From Sphaerulina vaccinii (lineage: Eukaryota > Ascomycota > Dothideomycetes > Mycosphaerellales > Mycosphaerellaceae): a DNA stretch of 64,000 nt. The DNA lies in the NCBI GenBank assembly GCA_022570795.1, contig JAKUDP010000009.1, forward strand, positions 1,612,001 to 1,676,000, given 5' to 3'. The notes under the pieces are model-generated. The model did no database searches, was not told the origin of the DNA, and saw only the letters and a list, made by a program, of their open reading frames with translations. Below, one piece after another: positions 42,095-54,201 of this stretch. The stretch's first letter is position 1. Every line of letters begins with the position of its first letter. Position numbers and translations under genes: made by a program.

Positions 42095-44259
42095 GATAGT
42101 TATTGACTTAGTGGTGATCAGAGGTGAAGCAAGGTTGATGTGAAGTTGTGTCGAGTGAGATGAGAAATAACTCTGTCTCACTTAAAATGGAAGAGACAAA
42201 AACTCAAGTCTTGGACATGAGTAGCAAAGTGATTGAGATCCGTGGTAGAGCAAGTGAGGTTGCTTCGAACTCACTTTCACTACTTGGGCATCCATCTTAT
42301 GTAAAAGCATGCTGTCCAACAATCACAGCAGATGCAGATCTGCGTTAGCCATGCGTGCAGGGACTAGTCGCTGGCGAGGAAAGAAAGCGTCCTCTTTCCA
42401 TACCGAACGAAGTCGCGCCACAACAGCGATTCATGTTGTGTACTGGTCTATCTCATGCCTTGTGACCCAACCCCACACTCCCGGTACGCCGTTATAGGTG
42501 GCTCGCGGTGAGAAGCCTCTGTGCTAGCCTCGCTTCTAGGTAGTAGGCGACCGGTGCTGTGTCCGAAGATGGCTAAATAGATCAGCGTGTGCTGCTGGCG
42601 ATAAAATTACCCAGATCATGAGCAGCATGACATAGCAGCTCAGAGCTATAGGTCTGCAGGGTCGAGCTCTATGGCTCAGGTACGGTCATCGATTGGTCAC
42701 ATAAGGCTATGGCACTCATGCAGGCTGACGGTAGGCAAGGGTGGATGAACCGGCCGGAGGAGCATGGCTTAAGCCAACCTGCACATCACCGACCTGTCAC
42801 GAATGCTGGAAGCCGTTTCGCTGTGCGCTTGCTTCATGCCATTTGCATAGAAGGTTCCGGCGAACGAGCAAGTTAAGTGTCTGGTACAGTTCGGTATGCA
42901 ATAATGTGTCCCACGGTAGAAGTTCAGGGAAGAGGAAGAGGTTAGAAAAGGAGCGATGTTAGGTAAGGTGCGTGGCTCCACTTTGTGCTTGGCGGCCGAA
43001 AAGCAGCTCGGCTGGGAGTTGCAACGTCTCTCTTTACACTTACATCAACGTCTAAGCGAGGGATTTTCACAGTGAAACAAGGCAACTGCCAGCTGAACGT
43101 GGCAGTAGGCCGACTGGAGGATCTCTTGCGTTCGTCGAAGGCGTCGAACCTGCATACAAGCTCTACCTTTCACCGAGACTGATGAAGCTTGAACCATAAG
43201 GTCGCACCCTACCAGAAACGCTACCTCGGCGCCAGTAAGTATAACCTAGACCTCTGGAGAGCTTCTGAGCACAAACGGATACTCCGAGCAACTGGAATCT
43301 CGTACCACAGAGCAATATTCTTCGCATGTGGCAGGTGAAGCAGCACGAGAATCAGCCTCGTGTTTTGCGCGACACAAACTACGGCTCTGAGCGTTGCGGA
43401 AACCTGCTTTGTGCCACTAACGGTATGACTAGCCACGCTCTACACCCGCAGTGTCATCGTCATCGCGACTGACCCGATACCACCTACCACGGCAACAGAG
43501 AGCATACCCAGATCTTCACCTTCGTGCACTTGCAAGTCCCTCCACATCCCAAAAATTGCGGGGTATTGAAGAATGTTCGTCAAGCTGTGCAGAGAATACA
43601 CTACACCTATAAGGCTTACTGGTCGAGCGGCAGAGATCGGCACTATACAGGTCACGCAGAAAGCCACGATCTACTTACCGCGACCAATGGCGGCTTCTGC
43701 TCGGACGGCAATTTCCAAACATCAGCAGACATGGCGTCAAGATGTGCAGTCACACGGAAGACTCCTCTCTCTCGGTGTAGAAGACCTTTGGGATGCGACG
43801 ATCTCTTTGCTACATTCATGTCATGGAATCATGATAGAGAGGAGTGATGGCAGCTGGCGAGCAGTGACAGCGTAGGTGGCTTGAGTGATGCTTCTCGCAG
43901 CATGTGGAGTGCTAAGCGAGCGTATAGACAGAAGATGACACAGTTGTTAACACTGTCTGCCGAGAAAATTTGCACGAGTTAGAAAAGGTTTCGCAGACGA
44001 GAATGCGATACTGACCATAACGTGCAGCAAAAGTGATAAGCAATGGACCTCGTATTTGCATGGCTTGGCTCAAAGTCAGTAGAATTATGGGTAACTCTGT
44101 GGTAGAAAACGCCAGCATCGTCCGAAGTGAACTGTGCGCAATACAACTGGATTGCAACTCTATACCGTAATGTACCATACGAGATCAGGACACTAATGCT
44201 CAGCCGCAGTTACTGTTCGAAGTTCTATCACGGAATTCCATGCATACTTATGCACTGCT
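42095..44259. other. intergenic, no convincing gene
   Basis: 2.2 kb between the GH5 start and the 3' end of the aldo/keto reductase. A small minus-strand frame at 43440-43667 ends in a hydrophobic segment (GMLSVAVVGGIGSVAM). On the same strand, a short ATG exon with a GTAAGT donor near 43680-43730 could be spliced to a 22-codon exon. Neither gives a recognisable protein. Confidence 0.45.
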
Positions 44260-45455
44260 TCACTTCTCCACCGGCTCTATTGTCGGATCCCATGCGCATG
44301 GTTCATACACTCCAGTGTCCAAAGCCTTGAGATCTTGCTGATCTAGCTCGAAATCATACAAGCCAGTATTCTCCTCAATCCTGGATAAAGTGACACTCTT
44401 CGGCAGAATCACGAATCCCTTCTGCAGACCCCATCTTAACAGGACCTGGGTGGGCGTCTTATTGTGCTTCTTCGCGATGGGCGTCAAAGCGGGATCTTCA
44501 TTGCGCGTGGCTCTGACCAGAGGAGAGTACGCTTCCAGTACGACGTTGCGAGCTTCACACCACTTTACGATATCTGGTCGCGAAAGCCATGGGTGCAACT
44601 CGACTTGGTTGACTGAAAGTACACCGGCTTCCTTTGGAGAGGACTGCTCTTTCTGCCAGGCTTCGAGCTCTTGAAGGTGTTGGACACCGTAGTTTGAGAC
44701 CCCTATGCTGCGGACTTTGCCTTCGTTGACTGCTTCGACGAGAGCCTACGCACGATCAGCACGAGAGAGACATGAGAGAGGTGAAAGACGAATTACCTTC
44801 CAAGCGCCTAACCTGCCTTCTTTGCCTCCATATGGGGCATGTAACAAATACAGATCAATATAATCAAGGCCAGTCTTCTTCAAACTTTCATCAACGCACT
44901 TCTTGGCCTCTTTGTAGTTGATCTCTTTTGGCGGGACTTTCGATGTGAAGAATAGTTGCTCTCTTGGTATGCCTGCAGCAAGCATGCCCTTGGCTGCTGG
45001 CTCTTCGTTCTTGTAGACTGTGGCACTGTCGACGTGGCGGTAGCCGGACTTGATGGCGTGTGTAGTAACGGCTGCACACTCGGCTGCTGGACTGTATGAT
45101 GAGATGGTCAGCGACTTCAAACTTTGACTTCTGCTTCGAACTCACGTTTGGTAGACACCTATGAGCTTATGTTAGCGGTGGTCCTTGAGGCGAGAGATGA
45201 TGATGACAATGAGTGCCACGGGGAAGCAAAGATGGGATTCATGCTGAAGCGTCCAAGTGAAGGCTAGAGCGACAGTGCAGAGACGAATATTAGCTTACCA
45301 TATCCGAGCAGTGGTAGCTCATATCCTGAGGCGAGCTTGACCGTAGAGTTGATATTGATCTTTTGAGACATTGCTGGTCGTGATGCGGAAAAGAATCGAG
45401 ATGGATTTGATGAGATGTGCTTCGTGAGTAGACTGGCTCTTCTGGTAGAGTTCAT
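44260..45455 (-). CDS. aldo/keto reductase with likely mitochondrial presequence
   Basis: NADPH-dependent carbonyl reductase of the AKR superfamily. Exons 45299-45455, 45146-45158 (13 nt), 44797-45091 and 44260-44745 join in frame to 316 residues. The catalytic tetrad is visible: Asp in HVDSA, Tyr in TVYKNE, Lys in TSKV, His in LLHAP. The NADPH-binding C-terminal motif ILPKSVTLSRIEEN is also present. The first 27 residues (MNSTRRASLLTKHISSNPSR, then FFSASRP) are Arg/Ser-rich without acids, as in mitochondrial presequences. A second in-frame ATG at 45371 starts MSQKIN and would give a cytosolic form of normal length. It is divergent from DOM34 with only 208 bp between start codons. The physiological substrate is unknown. 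Confidence 0.92.
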
Positions 45456-45663
45456 ACCACCCTGTCAGATCAATGATTGTTGAGAAGATTGTGAACAGTC
45501 GAAGGATGAGTTGTGACGCAACTTCGAGACTCGAGAATATGACGCTAGCGAAACTCTATTTCACGCTGTATCGAACACAGGTACTCGAATTTAACATGGC
45601 CATAGTCTTCACTTTCCTCATCCCACTCTTCCCACACACTTGCTCATCGCGAATTCAGACAAC
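45456..45663. promoter_or_regulatory. compact divergent promoter of the aldo/keto reductase and DOM34 genes
   Basis: Only 208 bases separate the two start codons, so both core promoters and leaders must overlap or abut here. I cannot pick out a TATA box or a known operator. Confidence 0.5.
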
Positions 45664-46908
45664 ATGCGTCTCATCAAACAGAATATCATCCAGAAGGATG
45701 GCTCAGGGACGGCGACACTGCTCCCAGAAGAGCCGGAAGACATGTGGCACTGCTACAACCTCATCCGCCCTTCAGACAAGCTTCGTGCTTCTGCGATACG
45801 CAAAGTTGTGACCGAAGGCGCCACTGGGAGTACACAAAGTACGCGGAAACACATGACACTGACCATCACCGTCACGAAACTCGACTTCGACCCACAAGCC
45901 GGACAGCTGCACGTATCCGGCCAGGTGGCAGAAGAGAATGAATATGTGAAGCTGGGCAGTTTCCACACTCTCGACCTGGAGTTGCAGCGGAACTTCACGT
46001 TGGAGAAAGCCGATGGCTGGGACAGCGTGGCGCTAGAGACATTGCAAGAGGCGATAGATCAGAATAAGAGAGCTGTGCTGTGGGCAGTAGTCATGTCGGA
46101 CGGACTCGCGAACATCTGCCTCATTACCGAGCATCAGACGATACTGCGCCAGAAGATTGAGGCTAGCCTGCCGAAGAAGCGCGCAGGCTCAAGTGACCAT
46201 GAAAAGTCCCTTCAGCGCTTCTTCCAGATCACCTATGACTCCCTGCTACGACAGATCGATCTGGCAAACCCAATACCACTGCTTCTCGCCAGTCCTGGCT
46301 TCACAGCGAGCTCGTTTCACTCGTATATCAAGACACAGGCAAGCACGACCGCCAACAAGCAGCTCGCACAGCTCATATCAAAGATCACTGTGGCACACTC
46401 CGCTTCTGGCCATCTCCACGCTCTAGGCGAAGTACTTGCTAGTCCTGCAGTCACCTCCAAACTTAGCGACACCAAGTTTGCGCGTGAGACGCAGCTTATG
46501 GACAAGTTTCTGGAAATGATGCGGAAGGACGATCAGAGAGCTTGGTATGGTCCAAAAGAGTGCGCGACAGCAGTTGAAAGAGGTGCAGTAGGCAAGAGCG
46601 GTGGTGTCCTGCTGATTTCGAACTCGCTGTTCAGGAGTCAAGACATCAAGACGAGGAAGAAGTGGGTTGCTGTGGTTGACGAAGTAAAGGACCAAGGTGG
46701 AGAAGTGCGAGTGTTGAGCAGTATGCACGAGAGCGGAAAGAGACTGGAAGGGCTCGGAAGCATAGCTGCGATTCTAACGTTCCCGATCGAGGACCTCGAT
46801 GCAGGGATAGAGGATATCGAGGGCGGTTACGATCTCGATGACGATGAAGTGAATGGTAATGGCATCGAGGGCAAACATGATATCAACGAAGACGTCGACT
46901 TTCTATGA
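45664..46908 (+). CDS. DOM34: ribosome rescue factor Dom34/pelota
   Basis: Dom34 binds stalled ribosomes with Hbs1 and promotes subunit dissociation in no-go and non-stop decay. A single exon from MRLIKQNI encodes 414 residues, the usual size. All three eRF1-like domains are present. Domain 1 contains GTATLLPEEPEDMWHCYNLI, typical of pelota. Domain 2 lacks the GGQ peptide-release motif of eRF1, as expected (PKKRAGSS and KSLQRFFQIT). Domain 3 includes WYGPKECATAVERGAV and GGVLLISNSLFR, then VLSSMHESGKRL and a final acidic tail. A longer reading from 45640 has no ATG. The divergent neighbour is the aldo/keto reductase. Confidence 0.95.
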   Translation: MRLIKQNIIQKDGSGTATLLPEEPEDMWHCYNLIRPSDKLRASAIRKVVTEGATGSTQSTRKHMTLTITVTKLDFDPQAGQLHVSGQVAEENEYVKLGSFHTLDLELQRNFTLEKADGWDSVALETLQEAIDQNKRAVLWAVVMSDGLANICLITEHQTILRQKIEASLPKKRAGSSDHEKSLQRFFQITYDSLLRQIDLANPIPLLLASPGFTASSFHSYIKTQASTTANKQLAQLISKITVAHSASGHLHALGEVLASPAVTSKLSDTKFARETQLMDKFLEMMRKDDQRAWYGPKECATAVERGAVGKSGGVLLISNSLFRSQDIKTRKKWVAVVDEVKDQGGEVRVLSSMHESGKRLEGLGSIAAILTFPIEDLDAGIEDIEGGYDLDDDEVNGNGIEGKHDINEDVDFL

Positions 46909-49900
46909 GCTGCGATTCGCAGGGCACAATGCTAGACCACGAATACGACGATCTCACGACCATACACGAATGACATGCCCAATCGCTTCCTACTAAACGA
47001 TGTCGACAAGGTGCGTCTAAAAACAACCATCCTAAGCTTGCCGGAGGAACCTGCCATTTTCCTCTACAGAACTCACCTCTCCTTCCTCGAGACTTGAGAA
47101 CTACCACTCAGCAGACCACGCAACCGCCGGACCCGCCGGCTGTACATCGGAGGGCCATCTGAAAGGGACCTCGAGCTCTCATGCAGTGTCCGAAAGCAGT
47201 CTACAACATTGCTCGCATGAACGGTCTCGCAATCTCAAAGCACTGTCTGCATTATGCGCGGTAAACCGGCTTCTGAACCAGTCCAGGCGAGCCACGGCAC
47301 AGCTGCTTGAGACGCAGTTCACTCGATGCTCGGTATGCCATGCCTCCTCTCCGTTTCGTCTCTGGCTGAGGTTACATCTGATGATGCTCGATTGAGGTGA
47401 CATCTTCACCTACCCCGGCTTTGACAGGCGACCATACGCATGCAAGCAAGCCGAGGCCGATGGCTCGGATCAGTCATGGGCTGATAGTGCAGCAGCGATA
47501 AGAGCTCGCTGCTCTTTCAAGGGTAGCATACCCCTTGTTCCGCTGGTACCAGGATGCAGCCATCTTCTATGCTTACTTGGCTCCTGCCAGGTACCCGAGT
47601 GACTCCGAGGACATCCAAATTGATGCTGCCATCTATCATACCTTGCAGGCTGCTCTTCCACACAGTTAATATGGCGCGCGCGAGTCATGTGTACAGCAGA
47701 CAGGCTGGCTTGAGCGTCGAGCTGCAATCTGTCAGGTCCGTAGCAGTGTCGATGTCAACTCGCGGCATTGTCGAGAAGGGAAGCTCTAGCTGCCGCGAAA
47801 GGACTGACAATGCGCACCCTCCACAGAAGATCGACTGAACTGCCCAGAACGGCCTTTCGAGACGCGAAGCCTTCGCCACCCAGACTCGGCTGCTTCAGCG
47901 GGCGCTCGAGCAAGTCAGAGGTGTCCCTGACCACAATGACCGGCATGATGAGCTGGGCGAGGCGATGTCTTCTTGATGAGACCTCACTGGACAACGGCAG
48001 ACATGAGCGCGTCGGAGTGCGTCCTCTTGCACTCTCGTTCGTTGATGGTCTCGACACTGTCCGGCACCGAGCTCAAGAGCATTTCCCATCTCGCCAGACC
48101 ATGGCACCGAGTCTTCGACTTCGCCATCAATAGCACACGACGCTGATCTGCGTTTGCCAGTCGAGCAGTACCACTATGGTCACGCGCGGCGACGACGATC
48201 ATCTCGCATTCGATGCCTGTCTGAGCCTCGCATCGTTTCACAAACCACTTTAGCAGAATCAACGTCGCATAGCCAAGGTAAGTCCAGCAGAAGTCTCATT
48301 TCGTTCTCCTCAGGTGGGAAAGTGGTATATATGTCGATCTCGCTCCCGAACTCGGTTCGTGCTTCATCGTGTCGACCGATAGCACCCGTGTCCAATCGCA
48401 ACAATGTATCTTCTATTCTTTCAGCTCAATCAGTTCTGCCACGTCCTGAAAGTCGCCTCCTCGTACTGCTAACGACACATTGTAGTCATCGGAGAAATTG
48501 TTCGAAGGATGCGGTGGATGCACTCCTTCCTGCCTCGATTCCTGACTCAGCATTTAACCTTTCGATCCTTCTCTTCCTCAACGACGCTTAAGCAAGCCCT
48601 GATCCCATCGGCCACGCGACTTAGTGTAATCCTTCGTCTCCCTAGCTCTGGTCGATCACTATGCAAGTATGTATCGCCCTAAAAGTCGCATGCATTTGGC
48701 GACGGAGTGATTTTACTGCAGTCTGACAGCCAAAGGAAATTAAGGCAAGTTAAAGTTGCGACAAAGTGTCCTAATTAGCAAGATATGTTTTACAGGCCGG
48801 CGGCCAAGTGCTATATGGGGAAAACTTCCCCAGTGCCAAAGTCTCGGTTCTTCCAAACACCTGGTTCTTGTTCGTAACGTAGGGCTGGCTTGTCAATGTT
48901 TCGATACGGTATCCTTGAACATTGGCACTTGGATCTGAAGAACAGCATGTCGACTATGGGCCAAGGTAATGAGATTGCTACGTCCAAGAATTGACAAGCA
49001 TGGCAGACAAGATCTTGAAGAACAGGTCAGAATGTTACCATTTCTGGACATTCTTCGACATCGTTCCGCGATCGAAGCGGCAAGTGCTATGAGCATGGCC
49101 TACAGTTTCGGAACTCGCAGTGGCAACCCGCAATAGCCACTCACTCTTCCACCGATTCTGGAGAAGACGTTCAAGACTTGCCAGATTTCCAGAGTTCGCG
49201 GCGTCTGGCAGAGGCTCAGGATGCAATCGGGATAGACATATTCGCTTTCGTACACCTGAGATAGAGGTCCTGCAGCAAGCGAGTATCAGGAGCGGCCTCG
49301 ATTCCTTTATGCTCAGAATGTGAACTGGGATCGAAGCTAAAGCACATACATATACCTGCAGCTCGATCGGGTCTTTGTGTAACCTTTCACAGTCGACTCG
49401 ATAGAAATACCTGATGCCACGATATTTTCGAATGCACTTGTGGTAAAGATGGGTATGCGCCAGTGCTCACGCAGTGCAGAAGTACCACTCACTCACATTA
49501 CGAAGTCGGATCCACTCAAGACATCTGTTGGCACATGGCCATGGCAGTCTGATATCGGCTTGCAGCTCGACATGACAGCCGGAAGCATGGAGAAATCCGA
49601 TTACGAAGCTGAGCGAGCCGGTAGATTTGGTTGAGCTGCGTATCAGAGCTCACGATGAAGCATTTGATCATAGCTCGTGCCCGTAGACGAGGCTAGTGCT
49701 CTGTAGATGAGGCTGGCCAGGCATGGTAGAAAGTAAGTTGCCGAAGAGTTGATAGATCGTCTCTGTATGATGTCGAGCCACGTGGTGGTCTGGTACAGAG
49801 GCCAGGATACGATTGGGGTCTGCCAGTAATGCTGTCTTCTAGGTCTCCATGGAAGGCCAGCTGGACCCATGAGAGTTCGCATTTGAAACACGAGGACGGC

Positions 49901-51477
49901 TGGTATCAGCATGGGGTCGTAATGCGCTCGGCAGCTCGAGACGTGGAAGATGATGAGCAGACATCTCTATGTCGTGCCCTCATGCCCTATAGCTGCAGTC
50001 CCAGAGTGACTTGCTGTGTTGGCCGGGCCTAGGGACGTCGTCGCGTGGTTGAGCATGGATGAGCTGCATCGTCTAGCTGAGTGAAGAAGAGATGAACATG
50101 ATCAACAGCGTGATATGCCCTCTGGAGGTGTTGAGATCGACGTAGCTTCGGGCAAGGTGTTGATCACTTGCGCGTGCTTTCCACGAGGTCAACAAGGAAG
50201 TGGGGACAATGCACAATCCTTCCAGCATGTGTTAAGCGAGCTAATCATATCAACTTCTGCTGGGCATATTAGCAAGCATATTTGCGACAGAAGTAGCTAT
50301 TTAGGAACATTTCCTGGCTGGCAGGGAATCCTTCGAGAAGGATGCATGTCTTCCTCCTCTCCTTCTTCTCCATGGGCGCGTACGCCTCTCCCGGTCATGA
50401 CAGCTCAGAATAGCATCAAAGGAACTCAATCCGCAGCGGTATGCGCATCTTGCGACACCATCAATCGACCACCACTCAATGCTGCGGTTTCACGATGGCC
50501 GAATAGGCTTAGGTACAGCGAGATGCAAATCCGTCGCCTATGCTCCTTCACTACTACACGCTGGCAGTAAACCTGCTGCGAAGAGGCAGTGTACGACAGC
50601 ACTGACTGGATGCGACCTCTATACCCACTCAAGATCTACGCGGCTGGAAAGTGCTCAATCTAGCTGCTCTTGTGCCTTCACAAGTCTCCTCACTTTCGTG
50701 GGCGCAGCAAGCAGAGCCTCAGGCTTTCACCTCTCGCCTTCGGTCTGACTTCGCTGGAGAATACTCCGATGAACGTGGTATGAACAGGTGCAAGCATCTT
50801 GTCTCCAGGCCTCAAATGAGAACCTGCGACAAGTATCAGGTATCACCATCAGATGAGATCTCATCATATGCACGGTTCCTACCGTGAACTGCAGTTCTTA
50901 CATTCTTACATGCGTGGATGACCAGGTCTGACAGGAGTGCAAGAGCAGGGCTGTGGCAGCAAAAGACAGCTAATTAGGGACGTTCTCTGCCGAGAGGCTG
51001 TTCAAAGAGGCTAATGCGATCCTGGCGCCAAACTCACTGACAGCACCTTGACCCTGTGTTGGCTCTCTCACTCGTCGAATCCACCATATCGCGCGAGTGA
51101 CTGCCAGCGGCTGCCGCACTCGAAGGCTGGCGGCGCACAGAGCAGCTGCTTATTCTTCCATGCGGCGCCCTTGTGCGAGGCACGCGGCTCCTGGGTTCCC
51201 GCCCGCTCGTCTGAAAATAAGCCTGTCTTTCTGTACCTAAGCCCTGGTGTCCGTGCTTGCATTGTGCCTAACGACTATCGATGGACCGTCCTGGGCTGGA
51301 GCAAGGACTTGCGCGCATCCTACATATCCACCAACATGTCCGCCTCACACAACATGGTGTTGCTCCCCTTAGGCTTCCCGCAAGCCGACTCTGCAAGCAA
51401 GATCTACACCAAGTCTCATCCTGCCGACTGTCCCGTTCCATGATATCTCGCCACCAACACTCTCTCTACCAAACATC
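46909..51477. other. 4.6-kb interval without a convincing gene
   Basis: The longest gene-free stretch in the window. Base composition is not obviously AT-shifted, so heavy repeat-induced point mutation is not apparent by eye. Several minus-strand frames have protein-like composition but no start, splice partner or motif: 48180-48404 (with EFGSEIDIYTTFPPEEN), 47984-48262 (with ILLKWFVKRCEAQTGIECEM) and 49643-49912. They could be pieces of one decayed or poorly spliced gene. No transposase, reverse transcriptase or terminal repeat was noticed. Confidence 0.4.
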
Positions 51478-52668
51478 ATGACCTCAGGGCAGGTATACCC
51501 AACGCTGCCTGGAACCATTGACCCAATGCACATGGGACACGATGCCACGGCTGGCATCGAAGGCTCAGAATGGTATGCACCGCCAAGTTCAGTATGTCAA
51601 TTGTCCAGCTCGACTCCGCTATTGCAGCGTTGAGAAGCTTCCCTAGTCGATAAGACGGCAAGCTAACGTGTGGTTACAGTACGTATACAATGATTCATAC
51701 ATTACTCCATATCCATCATCGACAGTGGAAAGCCAGCCATGGACTCAATATGCACGTGCTTCAGCTCCTGACATCAATATGGCAGCATACGGGCATCTGC
51801 CTGTTCAATCGCAACATCCTCAGATGATCAAAGACCCAGGAAGGCCAAGAAGTAGTCCCAGTACATTTGGTCCATCGCCGGAAACGATCGCATGGACGAC
51901 AACCAGCGGACTAGGAATCCATGGCATCCAGTACACGACTGCAGGCGGTCAACCAATACCACCAGTAACATCAACATTTCCTCCAAACGTGTTCCAAACA
52001 TACCCTACAGATGATCATTACAGCACATCCAGCCCGCCGGAACTGCGTCAACCGCAGCCACGGAGGGCTTTCACATCGATTGCGCCAAGCCCAGCAGCTG
52101 ATTCAGGCAAACGGAAACGTGAAGATCTCGACCTGGAAGCCTCGGGTGGTAAGCGCAGGAAGCGAGCGACCTCAGTAGCATCTCAAGCAGATCTGAGTGA
52201 AGACGACCGATTCCTCGTTCAGCTCAAGGAAGACGAAAATCTGGCCTGGAAGGACATTGCAGCCCGCTTCATGAACGAGAAAGGCAAGAACTTCCAAGTC
52301 GCGGCGCTACAGATGCGGTACAAGAGACTTCGTGAGAAGTTTCGCATCTGGGAAGACCAGGATGTTCAGGCGCTGAAGCTCGCACACGAGTACTGGGATA
52401 AGTACAAGTGGGAGATCATCAGTGCGAAGGTAAGCTCAACCCATCGCCATTTTGATGATCAAAATGCTAACGTTGACCTCAGATGCTAGATTTCGGCATT
52501 CAAGAACGGTGGCCAGCACGCCACTGTGCTCGGAAATGGACGGACCTCGATCCAGCCAGCAATCCCACAGCACAACCTACTACTCTTGGAATGACTCCAG
52601 CATCAATGTCATCGTTCTCGAGTCCCATCGAAGGCCCAGTACACTTTGCTTTCATGCCTATGTCATGA
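51478..52668 (+). CDS. Myb/SANT-like DNA-binding protein
   Basis: Exons 51478-51591, 51680-52429 and 52483-52668, all phase 0, give 349 residues. The first 170 residues are Pro/Ser/Thr/Tyr-rich and probably disordered. A bipartite nuclear localisation signal (KRKRED and KRRKR, about residues 182-201) precedes a Myb/SANT-like domain: LSEDDRFLVQLKEDENLAWK, IAARFMNEKG and LQMRYKRLRE. A second unit follows (EYWDKYKWEIISAK, then across the last intron WPARHCARKW). This type is common in Pezizomycotina as small putative transcription regulators. Targets are unknown. The donor after exon 1 is GTATGT. The C-terminal 45 residues are Ser/Pro/Met-rich. Confidence 0.82.
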
Positions 52669-53198
52669 CTAGCCGACTCGCCACCACTTTTTCCACAGCA
52701 ATACGACCTACCATTGCGAGAATTACCGAACTACCCGATCTGCATATGAAAAGATCAAGGTTTTGATCTGGAGCGACGCATTAGGAAACCGAACGATTTG
52801 TTGCGGGGACTGGCTTGATTGTTTTTGATTGTTTTACAAGATACCCATCGCTCGCTTTTCTGGCATCTTTATCATTCGCTGGCATATACCCATTTCATTC
52901 GCTTCTTCTACGATGTAAACGATTTGCATGCATTACGACTTTTGCAAGAAAGTCTGGAGTTCGGGAGAGAAAAGTCACAAATTTGTGGCAAGAAAGGAGG
53001 CTGGCTGCATTTGTCTGGCATTTCTCGGCGTATCCAAGATGTGTGTACACAGAACATAGAGTCAGAAGCGACTCTTCGTCGCTTGCTCATCCCTTTTGGG
53101 TGGCATGTACGAACAATCTCAAGTGTCGTACTTCTAGCAGTATGAGTATGTAACAGCAAAATGCTCAAATTACTCATTGACCTTTCCTCGCATTTCAT
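52669..53198. other. convergent intergenic spacer
   Basis: AT-richer region between the 3' ends of the Myb/SANT-like and RidA genes. Open frames at 52815-53153 overlap each other in two plus frames and look like chance. Nothing else seen. Confidence 0.5.
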
Positions 53199-54201
53199 CT
53201 AAGCCAATGCGATAGCCTCGACTTCGACTGGCACACCCTTAGGGAGTTCCTTGACGGCTACGCATGAGCGAGCTGGCTTGTGCTCGCCGAAGTACTTCTC
53301 GTAGACGGAATTCTGTATATATTAGCTGAAGGCCCTAATGCAGACTACGGTCTTATCTTACCATCTCAGCAAAGTTGTCCATCGAAGTGATGAAGACTGT
53401 GACCTAAAACGCAAGGGTATCAGCTTCGCTCCCGAAAGCTGCACAGTGATCCTCTCGACGCGAGGAAGTACATCCCAAGGATGCAGGATGCTTGCCCGTG
53501 CTGATCCTTCCATCATATGTCGATCTATGTTTGATGACCCCACGTGAAGTTATGCTCAGCTCGCATAACAACATCGTGGGAACAAGGTTGATGTGATGAT
53601 GGCGTTGCAGTGCAGCGTACATACCTTAGTGACCTTTGCAATGGAGCTACCAGCCGCTTCAAGGATGTTCTTGAGGCCTTCGATACAGGCTGTCGTTTGA
53701 TCGGCAATGCTTCCGGTGACCAAAGTACCATCAGCCTTGGCAGGAATCTGTCCTGACACAAAGATCAAGCCACCGGCATTGATTGCTTGCGACTACATTT
53801 CGCAACCGTATGTTAGTCTTCACTCTGTATGCCACCGAAGTCGGTACCGGATGCTTGATGTCGTGTAGATCTCAAGAACGAGAAGTCAGAGACGATGTGG
53901 TCGATGAGTAGGAGATGATCGAAGTCCGATCCGGGACAAGTGTTCTTCAATGGAGCAAGTGATACTCACGTAGGCCGCGACAGCTGTGCATATACTCGAT
54001 CAGCAATAGGCTCAGATTGCTTGCAGTCATGTACTCACGCTTCATAGCCTTGTCGGTGCTGATCTGCTTGATACCGGTCGACATTTTGCTGGATTTTCTT
54101 GTCTGGAAACGAGGAATTGGTTGCTGCAAGACCTTCAATGGGGCTGTACGAGTGGCGATCAGAAGCTGAGATGAGAGCTGTCGACTCGTTCTTGAGAACA
54201 T
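53199..54201 (-). CDS. RidA/YER057c family 2-iminobutanoate/2-iminopropanoate deaminase
   Basis: RidA proteins hydrolyse reactive enamine/imine intermediates released by pyridoxal-phosphate enzymes such as threonine dehydratase. Exons 54039-54201, 53970-53983 (14 nt), 53625-53792, 53362-53403 and 53199-53312 join in frame to 166 residues. From the second in-frame ATG at 54084 (MSTGIKQIS) the protein is 127 residues, the normal family size. VAAYSQAINAGGLIFVSGQI, VTVFITSMDNFAEMN and KPARSCVAVKELPKG, with the substrate-binding Arg, are all hallmarks. The 39 extra residues (MFSRTSRQLSSQLLIATRTA onward) are basic and free of acids, like a mitochondrial presequence. Yeast splits these two forms between Mmf1 and Hmf1. 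Confidence 0.93.

Noticed and set aside
43440..43850. Small minus-strand gene ending in a hydrophobic segment
   Set aside because: Two mutually exclusive readings exist, the products are very short, and neither has a family match.
47768..48591. Overlapping plus-strand ORFs in the gene-poor interval
   Set aside because: Arg/Ser-rich composition typical of antisense or chance frames; the opposite strand looks more protein-like but is also unproven.
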